Positions 16,967 through 24,432 of a stretch of 64,000 bases of DNA are shown here, piece by piece; position 1 is the first letter of the stretch; every line of letters starts with the position of its first letter. Under the pieces are notes generated by a model, which worked only from the letters and a program-made list of their open reading frames with translations, was not told the DNA's origin and made no database searches. The translations under genes and the position numbers were made by a program. Origin of the DNA: a virus; IMG/VR virus record IMGVR_UViG_3300030061_004132, positions 21,940 to 85,939 of that record. The stretch is one strand, 5' to 3'.

Positions 16967-17536
16967 TTATATCTCCACTATTTTTTCTGCGATTGTGAGA
17001 ATTGTATCTTGCACATCAAATTGGTCTTTAAAATCAGGCGCTAAATTGACACCATCTAAAGAAATGTTTGCCTCTTTGGATAAATTTTCTAATTTTTTTA
17101 TGCTTCTCTTAGCGGCAACAGCCGGAGAAGCTGGATATTTACTAAAAAGTCTGGTTTCATTTAGTTCGCCCGCGCCGTAACGAAGGTCTTTAGTCAGACC
17201 GGACCCTGACTTTACAAAATTCTTCTTGAATCTTCTGACAGCTTCAGTTTCAACACCCTTTACGCTCGTCGTTTCTGGGTCTTCTATCGTGTCGAGTTCT
17301 TTTTCTATATCACCAACAGTGTCTTCGACATCTTCTATCTTCTCTTTTTCGCTTTTCGCAACCTTTTTGGGTTGTTTTTCTTGAGGATCTTTCTTTTTAA
17401 CCTTGTCTTTTGTTTTTTTGACCGGAATATCCATCTCCCCAGCGATCATCTTCTCCATATTAGCACTAGTAAACTTGCTATTACTAGAAGAGTAGACTTT
17501 ATTCTTATCAATACCTTGTTCTTCAGCCTTTTCCAA
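16967..17536 (-). CDS. Lysine-rich virion protein, possibly the -1 frameshift extension of the upstream gene
   Basis: The open frame carries about 189 residues: a charged Lys/Glu segment and a C-terminal helical domain (SPAVAAKRSIKKLENL). No start codon with a ribosome binding site is present. The nearest candidate at 17536 is TTG with no Shine-Dalgarno sequence. The frame stays open upstream to the A10 run that ends the preceding gene and joins it in the -1 frame (KKLTKQQLYQKVLEKAEEQG). It is therefore either a programmed frameshift product or a homopolymer sequencing error splitting one gene. Confidence 0.6.
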   Translation of the reverse strand: MEKAEEQGIDKNKVYSSSNSKFTSANMEKMIAGEMDIPVKKTKDKVKKKDPQEKQPKKVAKSEKEKIEDVEDTVGDIEKELDTIEDPETTSVKGVETEAVRRFKKNFVKSGSGLTKDLRYGAGELNETRLFSKYPASPAVAAKRSIKKLENLSKEANISLDGVNLAPDFKDQFDVQDTILTIAEKIVEI

Positions 17537-17562
17537 AACTTTTTGGTAAAGCTGCTGTTTAG

Positions 17563-18336
17563 TTAGTTTTTTTTTTGGTCGTCCTCATCTTCAGGAGACT
17601 CTTCGGGCGCACTTTCAGGCTCAGGCTCAGGCTCTGGAGGGGCCTCTGGCTCATTACCCACCGCAGCCGCAGCAGTTGCCGCAGCAGCGCCGCCTACCTC
17701 GGGGCTAAAAAACCTTCTAAGTTTGCTTCCTTTCGGAAAAAGTTCTGCTACAGCATTACAAATAGTTTCTCTAAGTTCATTCGCAAGAGCCTCCACAACA
17801 CGAGCACTTTTGACAGCTTCACTAAACTGGTCAATCATAATCACGCCCCATGAGGTATTTTTATCGGCCCCAAGCTGTGTAGGTAGAGTTTTTGCGGCTA
17901 AGAATACAGAGGCCTGTGCAATGGCTTCTGCAATTTCTTGACAAGCAGATTCCTCACCTCTCCAAATTTGTAAAAGTTCACGAAATTCTATTTCTGCTAC
18001 GAAAGCAGCAACAGCCGCCCTAACATCCGGATTTTTTATACCCAACATGCCGACAAGCTTACCAAAAAACCAACGTTTTAAACCATTTAAGACACCCTCG
18101 TATGTGCGCCCTGGGCCACCTGCTGTCATACCAAGAAGGCCTGCAATGGTTGAACTAAGAGATTCATTCATAAGTGACAAACGATCAGTAAAATCCTCTA
18201 TACTACTAGATTCTGATAACAAAGAAACCAAAATCCTATCTTCTTTGGTTATATTGCTTCTCATATTTTCAATTATAATCTGATTTCTAATTTCGCTTGA
18301 TATCAAACTACGCAAATTTTCTTCGGTGAGTATCAT
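17563..18336 (-). CDS. Virion protein with alternative leader and Ala-rich core
   Basis: A 257-residue protein. N-terminus MILTEENLRSLISSEIRNQI resembles two other proteins at 35.6-37.3 kb (MILTSIELEQIIKEE, MIVTKSDIEKILSEE). The middle is an amphipathic and hydrophobic alanine-rich region (VRAAVAAFVAEIEFRELL, AEAIAQASVFLAAKTL). The end is a Pro-Glu repeat and then DDQKKN encoded over ten consecutive A, a likely slippery site. The predicted role is an internal head protein, inferred from context. Confidence 0.6.
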   Translation of the reverse strand: MILTEENLRSLISSEIRNQIIIENMRSNITKEDRILVSLLSESSSIEDFTDRLSLMNESLSSTIAGLLGMTAGGPGRTYEGVLNGLKRWFFGKLVGMLGIKNPDVRAAVAAFVAEIEFRELLQIWRGEESACQEIAEAIAQASVFLAAKTLPTQLGADKNTSWGVIMIDQFSEAVKSARVVEALANELRETICNAVAELFPKGSKLRRFFSPEVGGAAAATAAAAVGNEPEAPPEPEPEPESAPEESPEDEDDQKKN

Positions 18337-18355
18337 AATATTCTTCCTTCTAATA

Positions 18356-18365
18356 TATTAAATAG
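18356..18365 (-). promoter_or_regulatory. Late-promoter-like motif CTATTTAATA
   Basis: Minus-strand CTATTTAATA 20 bases before the ATG at 18336, identical to the site at 14950-14959. Confidence 0.4.
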
Positions 18366-18372
18366 TAATTAA

Positions 18373-19080
18373 TTACTTGTATTCCATATAAAATGGAAAT
18401 TTATCAAGAATGCCAAAAACAGCTATTACATGCTTACACACCTTGTTAATTCTATTGGGGTCTCTGACCACTGGGTCGGATGCTGTGCCTGCGGGGGTCT
18501 GGTACTGATAATTCCCAGCCTTTGCGTTGTATTCGGGTCCACCCCACTTAAAAAATGGACAGGTACATGAGACTTGTATGTCCGCCCTGTTAATATCTCT
18601 TAGATTGCCTCTTTTTAAGCCTTTTAAAGTTGTTATATACGAGCTTTTAGAGTTTGGTGGACATTTTTTATCGCCCTGTGCTCTACATCCCGGCACATTA
18701 AATTTCCACAAGCCTTGATCAGGTCGAGCATACACTAGCCTTATCCTGGGGGATCTATCTGGGTTTTCTATTTCTTGATCATATGGGTCGTTATTAGACG
18801 GCGACGGTGCTCCTCGGCCCACAATCACAGGGTTTGTAACACTACGAACGTCAGAATAGGTAGCCTCATTTAATAAAACACCCCTTCGAAGAAGTATTCT
18901 ATTAGTTTGGGACTCAATATCGTAAAATTCATTTTCACATAAAGTGGTCAAAGAATTTTTTAAATTTTCAAATAAAAATCTTGGCATATCATGACCGTTA
19001 CATACCCCACACGAATCAGAGTGATGTTCGTGTGGGGTATGTATAAAGTTTTTCCATGAATTTAATTCTTTGTTTTGCAT
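18373..19080 (-). CDS. SWIM zinc-finger protein
   Basis: About 235 residues from ATG 19078-19080. A GTG five codons earlier is possible. The C-terminal VSCTCPFF...CKHVIAVFGIL is a SWIM domain (CxCx-n-CxH), a zinc fold that binds DNA or protein. An N-terminal NSWKNFI resembles the leader family, and GVLLNEATYSDV contains an LxE-type site. A perfect 16-base-pair inverted repeat lies in the first part of the coding sequence (18999-19043). Confidence 0.7.
   Translation of the reverse strand: MQNKELNSWKNFIHTPHEHHSDSCGVCNGHDMPRFLFENLKNSLTTLCENEFYDIESQTNRILLRRGVLLNEATYSDVRSVTNPVIVGRGAPSPSNNDPYDQEIENPDRSPRIRLVYARPDQGLWKFNVPGCRAQGDKKCPPNSKSSYITTLKGLKRGNLRDINRADIQVSCTCPFFKWGGPEYNAKAGNYQYQTPAGTASDPVVRDPNRINKVCKHVIAVFGILDKFPFYMEYK
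18999..19043. repeat. Perfect 16-bp inverted repeat inside the SWIM gene
   Basis: Arms TACATACCCCACACGA (18999-19014) and its exact complement (19028-19043) with a 13-base loop. It encodes the His-rich HTPHEHH...CGVC stretch near the protein start, so the mRNA could fold a very stable hairpin close to the ribosome entry site. Confidence 0.85.
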
Positions 19081-19087
19081 TTTCTTA

Positions 19088-19492
19088 TTATACACCTGTT
19101 TTAAAAATTTGAAAAGTATATTTCATAGTTTCTGAGTTTTGAAGCAATTCTTCCCTATACCGGCCAGTCTTCTGTAGATCATCTATGTCGTGGCCCCTAC
19201 TCCTTGCATTAGAAAGAGCCTTCTTCATTGCCACTGATTTATCTATGGAGGTCCCCACACCGATTAACTCACCAGGTTCTTGTTCTGGGGCTGGCTCTTC
19301 GGATGGTTTCTTTTTCTTATGAAACAACTCTTGCATATCATCACTTGATGCGAGTGCTCGCTCTAAATCTAGCTTATGCTTCTTCCCCTCCGGGGTGTCG
19401 TCCCAGGTGCTCATAACAGCCTGAACTCGCTGTTGGAAGTCGTCTATCTCCTCAGCATCTCTTACTTCTTTAATTAATTTAATTTTAATCAT
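19088..19492 (-). CDS. Protein of unknown function
   Basis: A 134-residue protein beginning MIKIKLIKEVRDAEE with an acidic middle (SEEPAPEQEPGE) and a C-terminal segment (VAMKKALSNARSRGHDIDDL) that looks like a small alpha-beta unit. Its ATG overlaps the stop of the DNRLRE-like gene. Likely virion-associated by position only. Confidence 0.55.
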   Translation of the reverse strand: MIKIKLIKEVRDAEEIDDFQQRVQAVMSTWDDTPEGKKHKLDLERALASSDDMQELFHKKKKPSEEPAPEQEPGELIGVGTSIDKSVAMKKALSNARSRGHDIDDLQKTGRYREELLQNSETMKYTFQIFKTGV

Positions 19493-20205
19493 TATTTATC
19501 TCCCGAAAATCCTGATAACCCTGTACTATTTAGGTGGAGTTCACCAAAACCGCCCCCTCCAGCCTTTCTTTTCATTCTTTGTCCTTCCACTAAAGAATAT
19601 GAAATCTTTAAAGATGGACTACCAAGAAGTGACCCTGGGGCTATAATTGCAATCTCGTTACTTCTTGATGACGGCGTTGTACCATCAACATCTAATTTTG
19701 ATAACAAAAATATATTAAAATGACCCTTTTCCCTTATTACCTCATGCAAATGCTCTCTTAACCTGCCCTGAATTTTAATTTTGTTTACTCTACTAGCCCT
19801 TAGTGCTACAGCCCCAGGATTTCCTATCTGACCCCAGTCATTGAATTCACGACGATCACCCGTGCCGGTGGTTGTAATCGCTTTTGTATCAGCAAAAAGC
19901 ATAATTTCATCGCCTCCCCGATCAGCGGCTATAATCGAACTAGGAAATAGAGACAATTCTGCATCTTCTAAGCGGAACCCCTGCTGAGGAATATCAAGAC
20001 TGGTAAGATCAAAATTAAGATAGGCCCTAGCGCATGAAAAAGACCCATCACGATTAACATTGGCCTTTATAATAAGCCCACTCCTTGACGAGTCGCAGGT
20101 AGTACTACTAACTACAGTTCTCCAAGCATCTCGCCGCCCCCCGTCTAAGGTGTAAGTAAAGTTGCCGGTACCACCTTCCGACCGCCCTGAATGTAATCTA
20201 CCCAT
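19492..20205 (-). CDS. DNRLRE-like fibre/decoration protein A
   Basis: A 237-residue beta-rich protein. ARAYLNFDLTSLDIPQQGF followed by LEDAELSLFP is the core strand pattern of DNRLRE carbohydrate-binding-like domains. The C-terminus, MKRKAGGGGFGELHLNSTGL plus SGFSGDK, closely matches the end of the next gene's product although the rest differs. The shared tail suggests a common anchoring or sorting function. Confidence 0.65.
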   Translation of the reverse strand: MGRLHSGRSEGGTGNFTYTLDGGRRDAWRTVVSSTTCDSSRSGLIIKANVNRDGSFSCARAYLNFDLTSLDIPQQGFRLEDAELSLFPSSIIAADRGGDEIMLFADTKAITTTGTGDRREFNDWGQIGNPGAVALRASRVNKIKIQGRLREHLHEVIREKGHFNIFLLSKLDVDGTTPSSRSNEIAIIAPGSLLGSPSLKISYSLVEGQRMKRKAGGGGFGELHLNSTGLSGFSGDK

Positions 20206-20226
20206 TTATTTTTTCCTTTCATAATT

Positions 20227-21003
20227 TTACCTCTCACCCGCAAATCCTGACATAGAGGTTGAAGGAACATTGGTTTCACCAAATCCACCGCCCCCTGCTT
20301 TTCTTTTGACTCTTATACCGGGCTTTCGCTCAAACCCAATAATAAATAACTCGGGGTTTTGGGCTGAAGAATGCGCTGTTGCAGCCAGTCTTACTCGGTT
20401 AAGCCCAGTAGGGTCGTCCTGATTGGCATGATCATAATCTAATTTTGGCAATAGTGCGATACCAATGTGGCCTGTAGCCCCTGTATCACCACCGGCTGCT
20501 CTACGTAAACGATTTTGCAGAACTGTTCTTAAATTTCCGTCTATAACAACGTCCGCGACGGAGCCATTATCACCCAATACGGTTTCGGTTACGCTGGCAA
20601 TGTTAAGATTTACTGCGTCATAATCCCCGACAACAAGAGAATCATCAGCTTGGCGATCTACATTTGCTAAGAAAGGCTTTAAGGTTCTTCCTATGTCCCC
20701 GTCGTCGCCAGCGTTACTTGCTACTGTCCTTATGCGTACAAAAGCGTGTCTAACAACAAAATTAGTTGAAACTTTTGGATCCATATCAAGATCAAAAAAT
20801 AAAAACCCTCGGCCATTAATCCACCCCGAGTGGGTTTTGCGGGTGATCAGCGATATCGTCTCGGTGTCTGGCCCGTCCGAAGTATTGCTGCCATCAATGC
20901 TCGCATCACCAACTATATCCACCCAATCGCCCGATGTAGCAGATTTACTAATTTGGCCATCATTTTCCACATCGGCTGAACATCGTTTAAAATTTCTTGG
21001 CAT
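20227..21003 (-). CDS. DNRLRE-like fibre/decoration protein B
   Basis: A 258-residue protein with NGRGFLFFDLDMDP then VRHAFVRIRTVA, the same DNRLRE-type core, and the shared C-terminal tail VKRKAGGGGFGETNVPSTSM plus SGFAGER. It is the first gene of the minus-strand virion block. Its ATG faces the plus-strand block across a 90-base AT-rich gap. Confidence 0.65.
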   Translation of the reverse strand: MPRNFKRCSADVENDGQISKSATSGDWVDIVGDASIDGSNTSDGPDTETISLITRKTHSGWINGRGFLFFDLDMDPKVSTNFVVRHAFVRIRTVASNAGDDGDIGRTLKPFLANVDRQADDSLVVGDYDAVNLNIASVTETVLGDNGSVADVVIDGNLRTVLQNRLRRAAGGDTGATGHIGIALLPKLDYDHANQDDPTGLNRVRLAATAHSSAQNPELFIIGFERKPGIRVKRKAGGGGFGETNVPSTSMSGFAGER

Positions 21004-21093
21004 AGAGTAAATACCTCATAATGTATAATAATTAGTTCTTTGTCTTGTAAAACAAACTAATTAAATTGGATATTTGTTTGTGGAGTGTGGTAT
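21004..21093. promoter_or_regulatory. Divergent intergenic region with promoters on both strands
   Basis: Plus strand: TTGTCT at 21040-21045, 16-base spacer, TAAATT at 21062-21067. Minus strand: TTTACA with TATACA about 18 bases on. Both are moderate matches, but this gap is the only place from which the two long blocks can be transcribed apart. Confidence 0.5.
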
Positions 21094-21969
21094 ATGAGTT
21101 TGTTATTAAAAGAATGGAAGACCTTTACTGAAAATAATAAAAACGCAGACTCTACCGCGATGTGGAATGCAAAAAGAATAGAACAGTTAGCTAAAGCTGG
21201 GAATTGGCGCGACTGGAGTGAAGTATATCTAAAATTCTCACTAGAATGGGATTACAACAATGTGGACCAGACAGAAGAGCTAGAAGAAGTAATAAGCAAG
21301 ATAGAACCAATGTCCAACAACAAGGTGGTAAGACTTCTCGGCGTAGGGACACAGGGAGTGGTATTTGAACTCGATAACGGGCATGCATTAAAACTTTTTC
21401 GTAGAGGGTACTTAAGTTATGGCAACGTAGAGGGGGAAATGAATTTTTATTCCTCATCAAAGGAAAAACTTTTCACAAAAAAAGGCAAGCTTCACACACT
21501 CCCAGTGTACGATTACGGCAAAACAGACGATGGTTTATATTGGGTTGAAATGGCCAAATTGGTTCCACTGGACCATTATGCGGAAATGACTGGTAGAGAA
21601 GATCCAACTGGGCTCATGACACTGATAGTTGAATATCTGATTGAATTTGAGGATATGGAAACTGATGGGGATGGCTACCTGCACGACGATGAAGAAGATC
21701 GTCAGGATTATGAAAATAAACGCAAGATACACATGCAATCAATAAAAAAACAAGCCGAAAAAGCACAACTTACTTTAAGAGAACTGGGGTCACTAATCGA
21801 TACAATTAAATCAGTGTATGATGAATATGGCGAGTCATATGTGTTAGATTTACACTCAGGAAATATGGGTGTGTTAGAAACATCAACCTTTAGGCACGGT
21901 GCGGCTCACGATAAGAAAAGAATAATGGACCCAACAAGAACACCTCGTTTTGTTCTTTTTGACCCATAG
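21094..21969 (+). CDS. Leader-bearing protein-kinase-like virion protein
   Basis: Start at ATG 21094 (GGAG eight bases upstream), giving 291 residues. N-terminus MSLLLKEWKTFTEN is a variant of the leader family. It has a kinase-like fold: glycine loop G83-V-G85-T-Q-G88, an ATP-lysine K100 in HALKLFRRG, a catalytic-loop-like YVLDLHSGNMG with Asp and Asn, and FVLFDP in the DFG position. Together these suggest an active or recently active phosphotransferase. The first gene of the plus block, possibly injected to phosphorylate a host target. Confidence 0.7.
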   Translation: MSLLLKEWKTFTENNKNADSTAMWNAKRIEQLAKAGNWRDWSEVYLKFSLEWDYNNVDQTEELEEVISKIEPMSNNKVVRLLGVGTQGVVFELDNGHALKLFRRGYLSYGNVEGEMNFYSSSKEKLFTKKGKLHTLPVYDYGKTDDGLYWVEMAKLVPLDHYAEMTGREDPTGLMTLIVEYLIEFEDMETDGDGYLHDDEEDRQDYENKRKIHMQSIKKQAEKAQLTLRELGSLIDTIKSVYDEYGESYVLDLHSGNMGVLETSTFRHGAAHDKKRIMDPTRTPRFVLFDP

Positions 21970-21981
21970 GATACAACAAAA

Positions 21982-22656
21982 ATGAAATTAATAATGGAAA
22001 ACTGGAGAGGATTTATAAAAGAGAAGCTCGCGCTAAAGCCAGGCCCAAGGGGCTGGGACTTGTATGCGAACCTTGTCACAGAGGCCTATATGAAAGCTCC
22101 TGTTTTTGAAGATCGCGCTGCGCCGGCGTGGGAAGCCCTAATACCTTTTATAGATAAAATGTATAAGCAGATACAAACTCGTATCGATATTGAACCTGTA
22201 GATTATCACCCTTATGATGTGGGTTTAGATGTTGATGTCACAGGTGCTGACAGGATGAGACAGTCCGTTGAGGATACGGGCAAACTTCTAGTGTCAAAGT
22301 CAGACGCCGAGCACCCCATATTTGATGAAGAGACTAATGTTAAATTTAGAGCCGTACACGATTATATGACTCACATACAGCCAAAAATACCGGCGGGTTT
22401 CACATCTGCCAAAAAACAAGGGTCAATTCATCAGGAACTTCGTGCTTATAATATACATGCCAAGACTGTCCCTAAAGCTGCAATACCTGCATTGTTTACC
22501 GAAGTGGTTGGGCAAGTATGCACTTTCTATGTAACCGGAAAATTTCAAGAGCAGAAAGTGTGCATCTTAGACGGTTTTGATTATATTAATGTTGGTGTTG
22601 TTGACGGATATAATATAGTTAACAAGGAGCTTATTAAAAATGAAACTCCTGCTTGA
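21982..22656 (+). CDS. Leader-bearing virion protein with FRAVHDY domain
   Basis: A 224-residue protein with leader MKLIMENWRGFIKEK. Residues about 120-200 contain FRAVHDYMTHIQ, QGSIHQELRAYNIHAK and LFTEVVGQV, an arrangement of His, Glu and Gln that I have seen in large polyvalent phage proteins of unknown function. The conserved polar residues suggest an enzyme. The 3' end overlaps the next gene by 17 bases. Confidence 0.65.
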   Translation: MKLIMENWRGFIKEKLALKPGPRGWDLYANLVTEAYMKAPVFEDRAAPAWEALIPFIDKMYKQIQTRIDIEPVDYHPYDVGLDVDVTGADRMRQSVEDTGKLLVSKSDAEHPIFDEETNVKFRAVHDYMTHIQPKIPAGFTSAKKQGSIHQELRAYNIHAKTVPKAAIPALFTEVVGQVCTFYVTGKFQEQKVCILDGFDYINVGVVDGYNIVNKELIKNETPA

Positions 22657-23074
22657 AACATGGCGTAAATATTTAAATGAGGAGAAGGTTGATCCTCAAA
22701 TGAAAAAATATCTTGACGATCACCCCTATATGGAACCTGACGGCCTCCAAGAAGAACCAAAAAAAGGAACAGGGAAGAAACCAAAGGGATCCGGAAGGCG
22801 TCTTTACACGGACGAAGACCCAAGTGATACGGTATCGGTTAAATTTTCTACTGTTCAGGATATTAAAGACACCCTATCTAAATCTTCATTCAAGGCAAAA
22901 TCTCACAAACGCCAGTCGCAAATAATTAATCTTATCCACCAAAGAGCACGCGCAGCCTATCAGAATGCCAAAGATCCAAAAGTAAAAGCTAGGCTTAAAA
23001 AATCTTTTGAGTACGCTAAAAAAAGAAAAGAGGCCTCCAAAGCCAAAACCAAACGGATGAATAAAAACAAATGA
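22640..23074 (+). CDS. Leader-bearing basic virion protein
   Basis: A 144-residue protein with leader MKLLLETWRKYLNEEK. After the presumed LNE cut site comes a Gly/Lys-rich linker and a highly basic helical C-terminus (RQSQIINLIHQRARAAYQNA then a Lys-rich tail). The mature protein would be strongly cationic, as expected for a protein packed against DNA. The stop overlaps the next ATG. Confidence 0.7.
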   Translation: MKLLLETWRKYLNEEKVDPQMKKYLDDHPYMEPDGLQEEPKKGTGKKPKGSGRRLYTDEDPSDTVSVKFSTVQDIKDTLSKSSFKAKSHKRQSQIINLIHQRARAAYQNAKDPKVKARLKKSFEYAKKRKEASKAKTKRMNKNK

Positions 23075-23580
23075 AACTTCTACTTGAAAACTGGAAAAAG
23101 TATTTACATGAAGCTTCTGTTGGGTCTGACCTGGCAAAGTCAATCGAATACACAGCTTTTTTTCTAGATCCTCAGCACGAGGGAACAAAAAAATTAAAAG
23201 ATATGATCCCTGGGGGTTGGAAGGAATACGCTGATCACATGACAATGATACCCCCGACAGATATGAAGCAAAGGGTATCCCCTAGTCAACTTGGCAAAGG
23301 CTGCATCAAAGTGGTTGGGATTGCAAAAGATGATAGGGTTATGGCTGGTCTAATTGAATTTACGGATGAATTTATGCTTTACTCAAAAAATAAGATATCA
23401 CATATTACAATTGCAACAAGCAAAAAACCATTGCTCGGAACAAAAGACATAGGTTCCTCTCACTACTCTCCGGCCCTCTCAAATGAATTTACAATGGATG
23501 ATTTTGAGGATATAGAGCCTATAGAAGTGTGCGGTGAGGTAAAAGAAAAAATGCGCCAAAGCCCAGAGGACAAAGAATAA
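23071..23580 (+). CDS. Leader-bearing 2H phosphoesterase-like protein
   Basis: A 169-residue protein, leader MKLLLENWKKYLHEAS. The two HxT motifs that define 2H phosphoesterases are present: H56-M-T58 in YADHMTM and H111-I-T113 in ISHITIA, with the expected spacing of about 55 residues. Relatives open 2',3'-cyclic phosphates or cleave cyclic oligonucleotides. Phage T4 Acb1, an anti-CBASS enzyme, is in this superfamily. Delivery in the head would place it in the host before any phage gene is expressed. The substrate is unproven. Confidence 0.75.
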   Translation: MKLLLENWKKYLHEASVGSDLAKSIEYTAFFLDPQHEGTKKLKDMIPGGWKEYADHMTMIPPTDMKQRVSPSQLGKGCIKVVGIAKDDRVMAGLIEFTDEFMLYSKNKISHITIATSKKPLLGTKDIGSSHYSPALSNEFTMDDFEDIEPIEVCGEVKEKMRQSPEDKE

Positions 23581-24422
23581 TGAACAAATTATTTAAAAAC
23601 TGGCGTGGGTATATTTTTGAGCAACAAGGTTCGTGGCTTGAAGATCTTAAGAAAGACCCCGGCGCGGTCTTAGATGAGACAAAATTTAAAGAGGTGGGTA
23701 CCGGCGCATTCCGAACAGCATACAAACCAATTGGAGTCGATGGTTATATTATTAAAGTCATTCAAAACCCTAGAGATACATTTATGAATACTAAAGATGT
23801 AGAACTATCAAAAAAGTACCCCGATATAATCCCAAAAACATACGCCCATGGTCCATGCTATGAAAAAGATGGACAACAAAAGTGTGGTTACGAATGGATT
23901 ATAATGGAAGAGGTTAAACCAATTGAGCTACAAGATAAAAATCTTTTTATAGAAATGATGAAGGTCAACTTTCCCGAAATAATAAATTTTTTAGTCACAG
24001 ATGAAAAAGGAAAAAAAGTTTTGGAGAGATATATGGCTACTAGGGCTTTCTATATCATGGCTATTTGGGAATTAATTGTAGAAAGTATAAATCACGGCAG
24101 CCTCAAATACGGAGAATATTCTAGTGAGCAGAGGGCTAAAATCGAAGATGAACCCGAGTCTGTGCCACCAGGAACTCTAGACATACCCGATATGCCTATG
24201 ATGGGAGAGCCAGGGAGTGAAGATGTTTCCTTTGTAAATTGGAAAGATATTCAAGAAATATACAAGAAAATCTTTGATATTGGGATGAACAATAACGTTT
24301 ACAGGCAACTATTTAAACTAGTTACTGTAGACGAGGCCGATATGTTTGACATAGGGCCAGGAAATATTGCTATCGACGATAAATCAAACTTTAAAGTATT
24401 AGACACATCAATATTTAATTAA
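23580..24422 (+). CDS. Leader-bearing protein-kinase-like virion protein 2
   Basis: A 280-residue protein, leader MNKLFKNWRGYIFEQQ. It has a glycine loop EVGTGAFRTAY at 38-48, ATP-lysine K59 in YIIKV, a hinge-like WIIMEEVKP, and MFDIGPGNIAI then FKVLDTSIF at the end, equivalent to the catalytic D-x4-N and DFG positions. It is not closely similar to the kinase at 21094. The acidic insert near residues 185-215 (DEPESVPPGTLDIPD) is unusual. Confidence 0.68.
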   Translation: MNKLFKNWRGYIFEQQGSWLEDLKKDPGAVLDETKFKEVGTGAFRTAYKPIGVDGYIIKVIQNPRDTFMNTKDVELSKKYPDIIPKTYAHGPCYEKDGQQKCGYEWIIMEEVKPIELQDKNLFIEMMKVNFPEIINFLVTDEKGKKVLERYMATRAFYIMAIWELIVESINHGSLKYGEYSSEQRAKIEDEPESVPPGTLDIPDMPMMGEPGSEDVSFVNWKDIQEIYKKIFDIGMNNNVYRQLFKLVTVDEADMFDIGPGNIAIDDKSNFKVLDTSIFN

Positions 24423-24432
24423 GGAAAATAAA

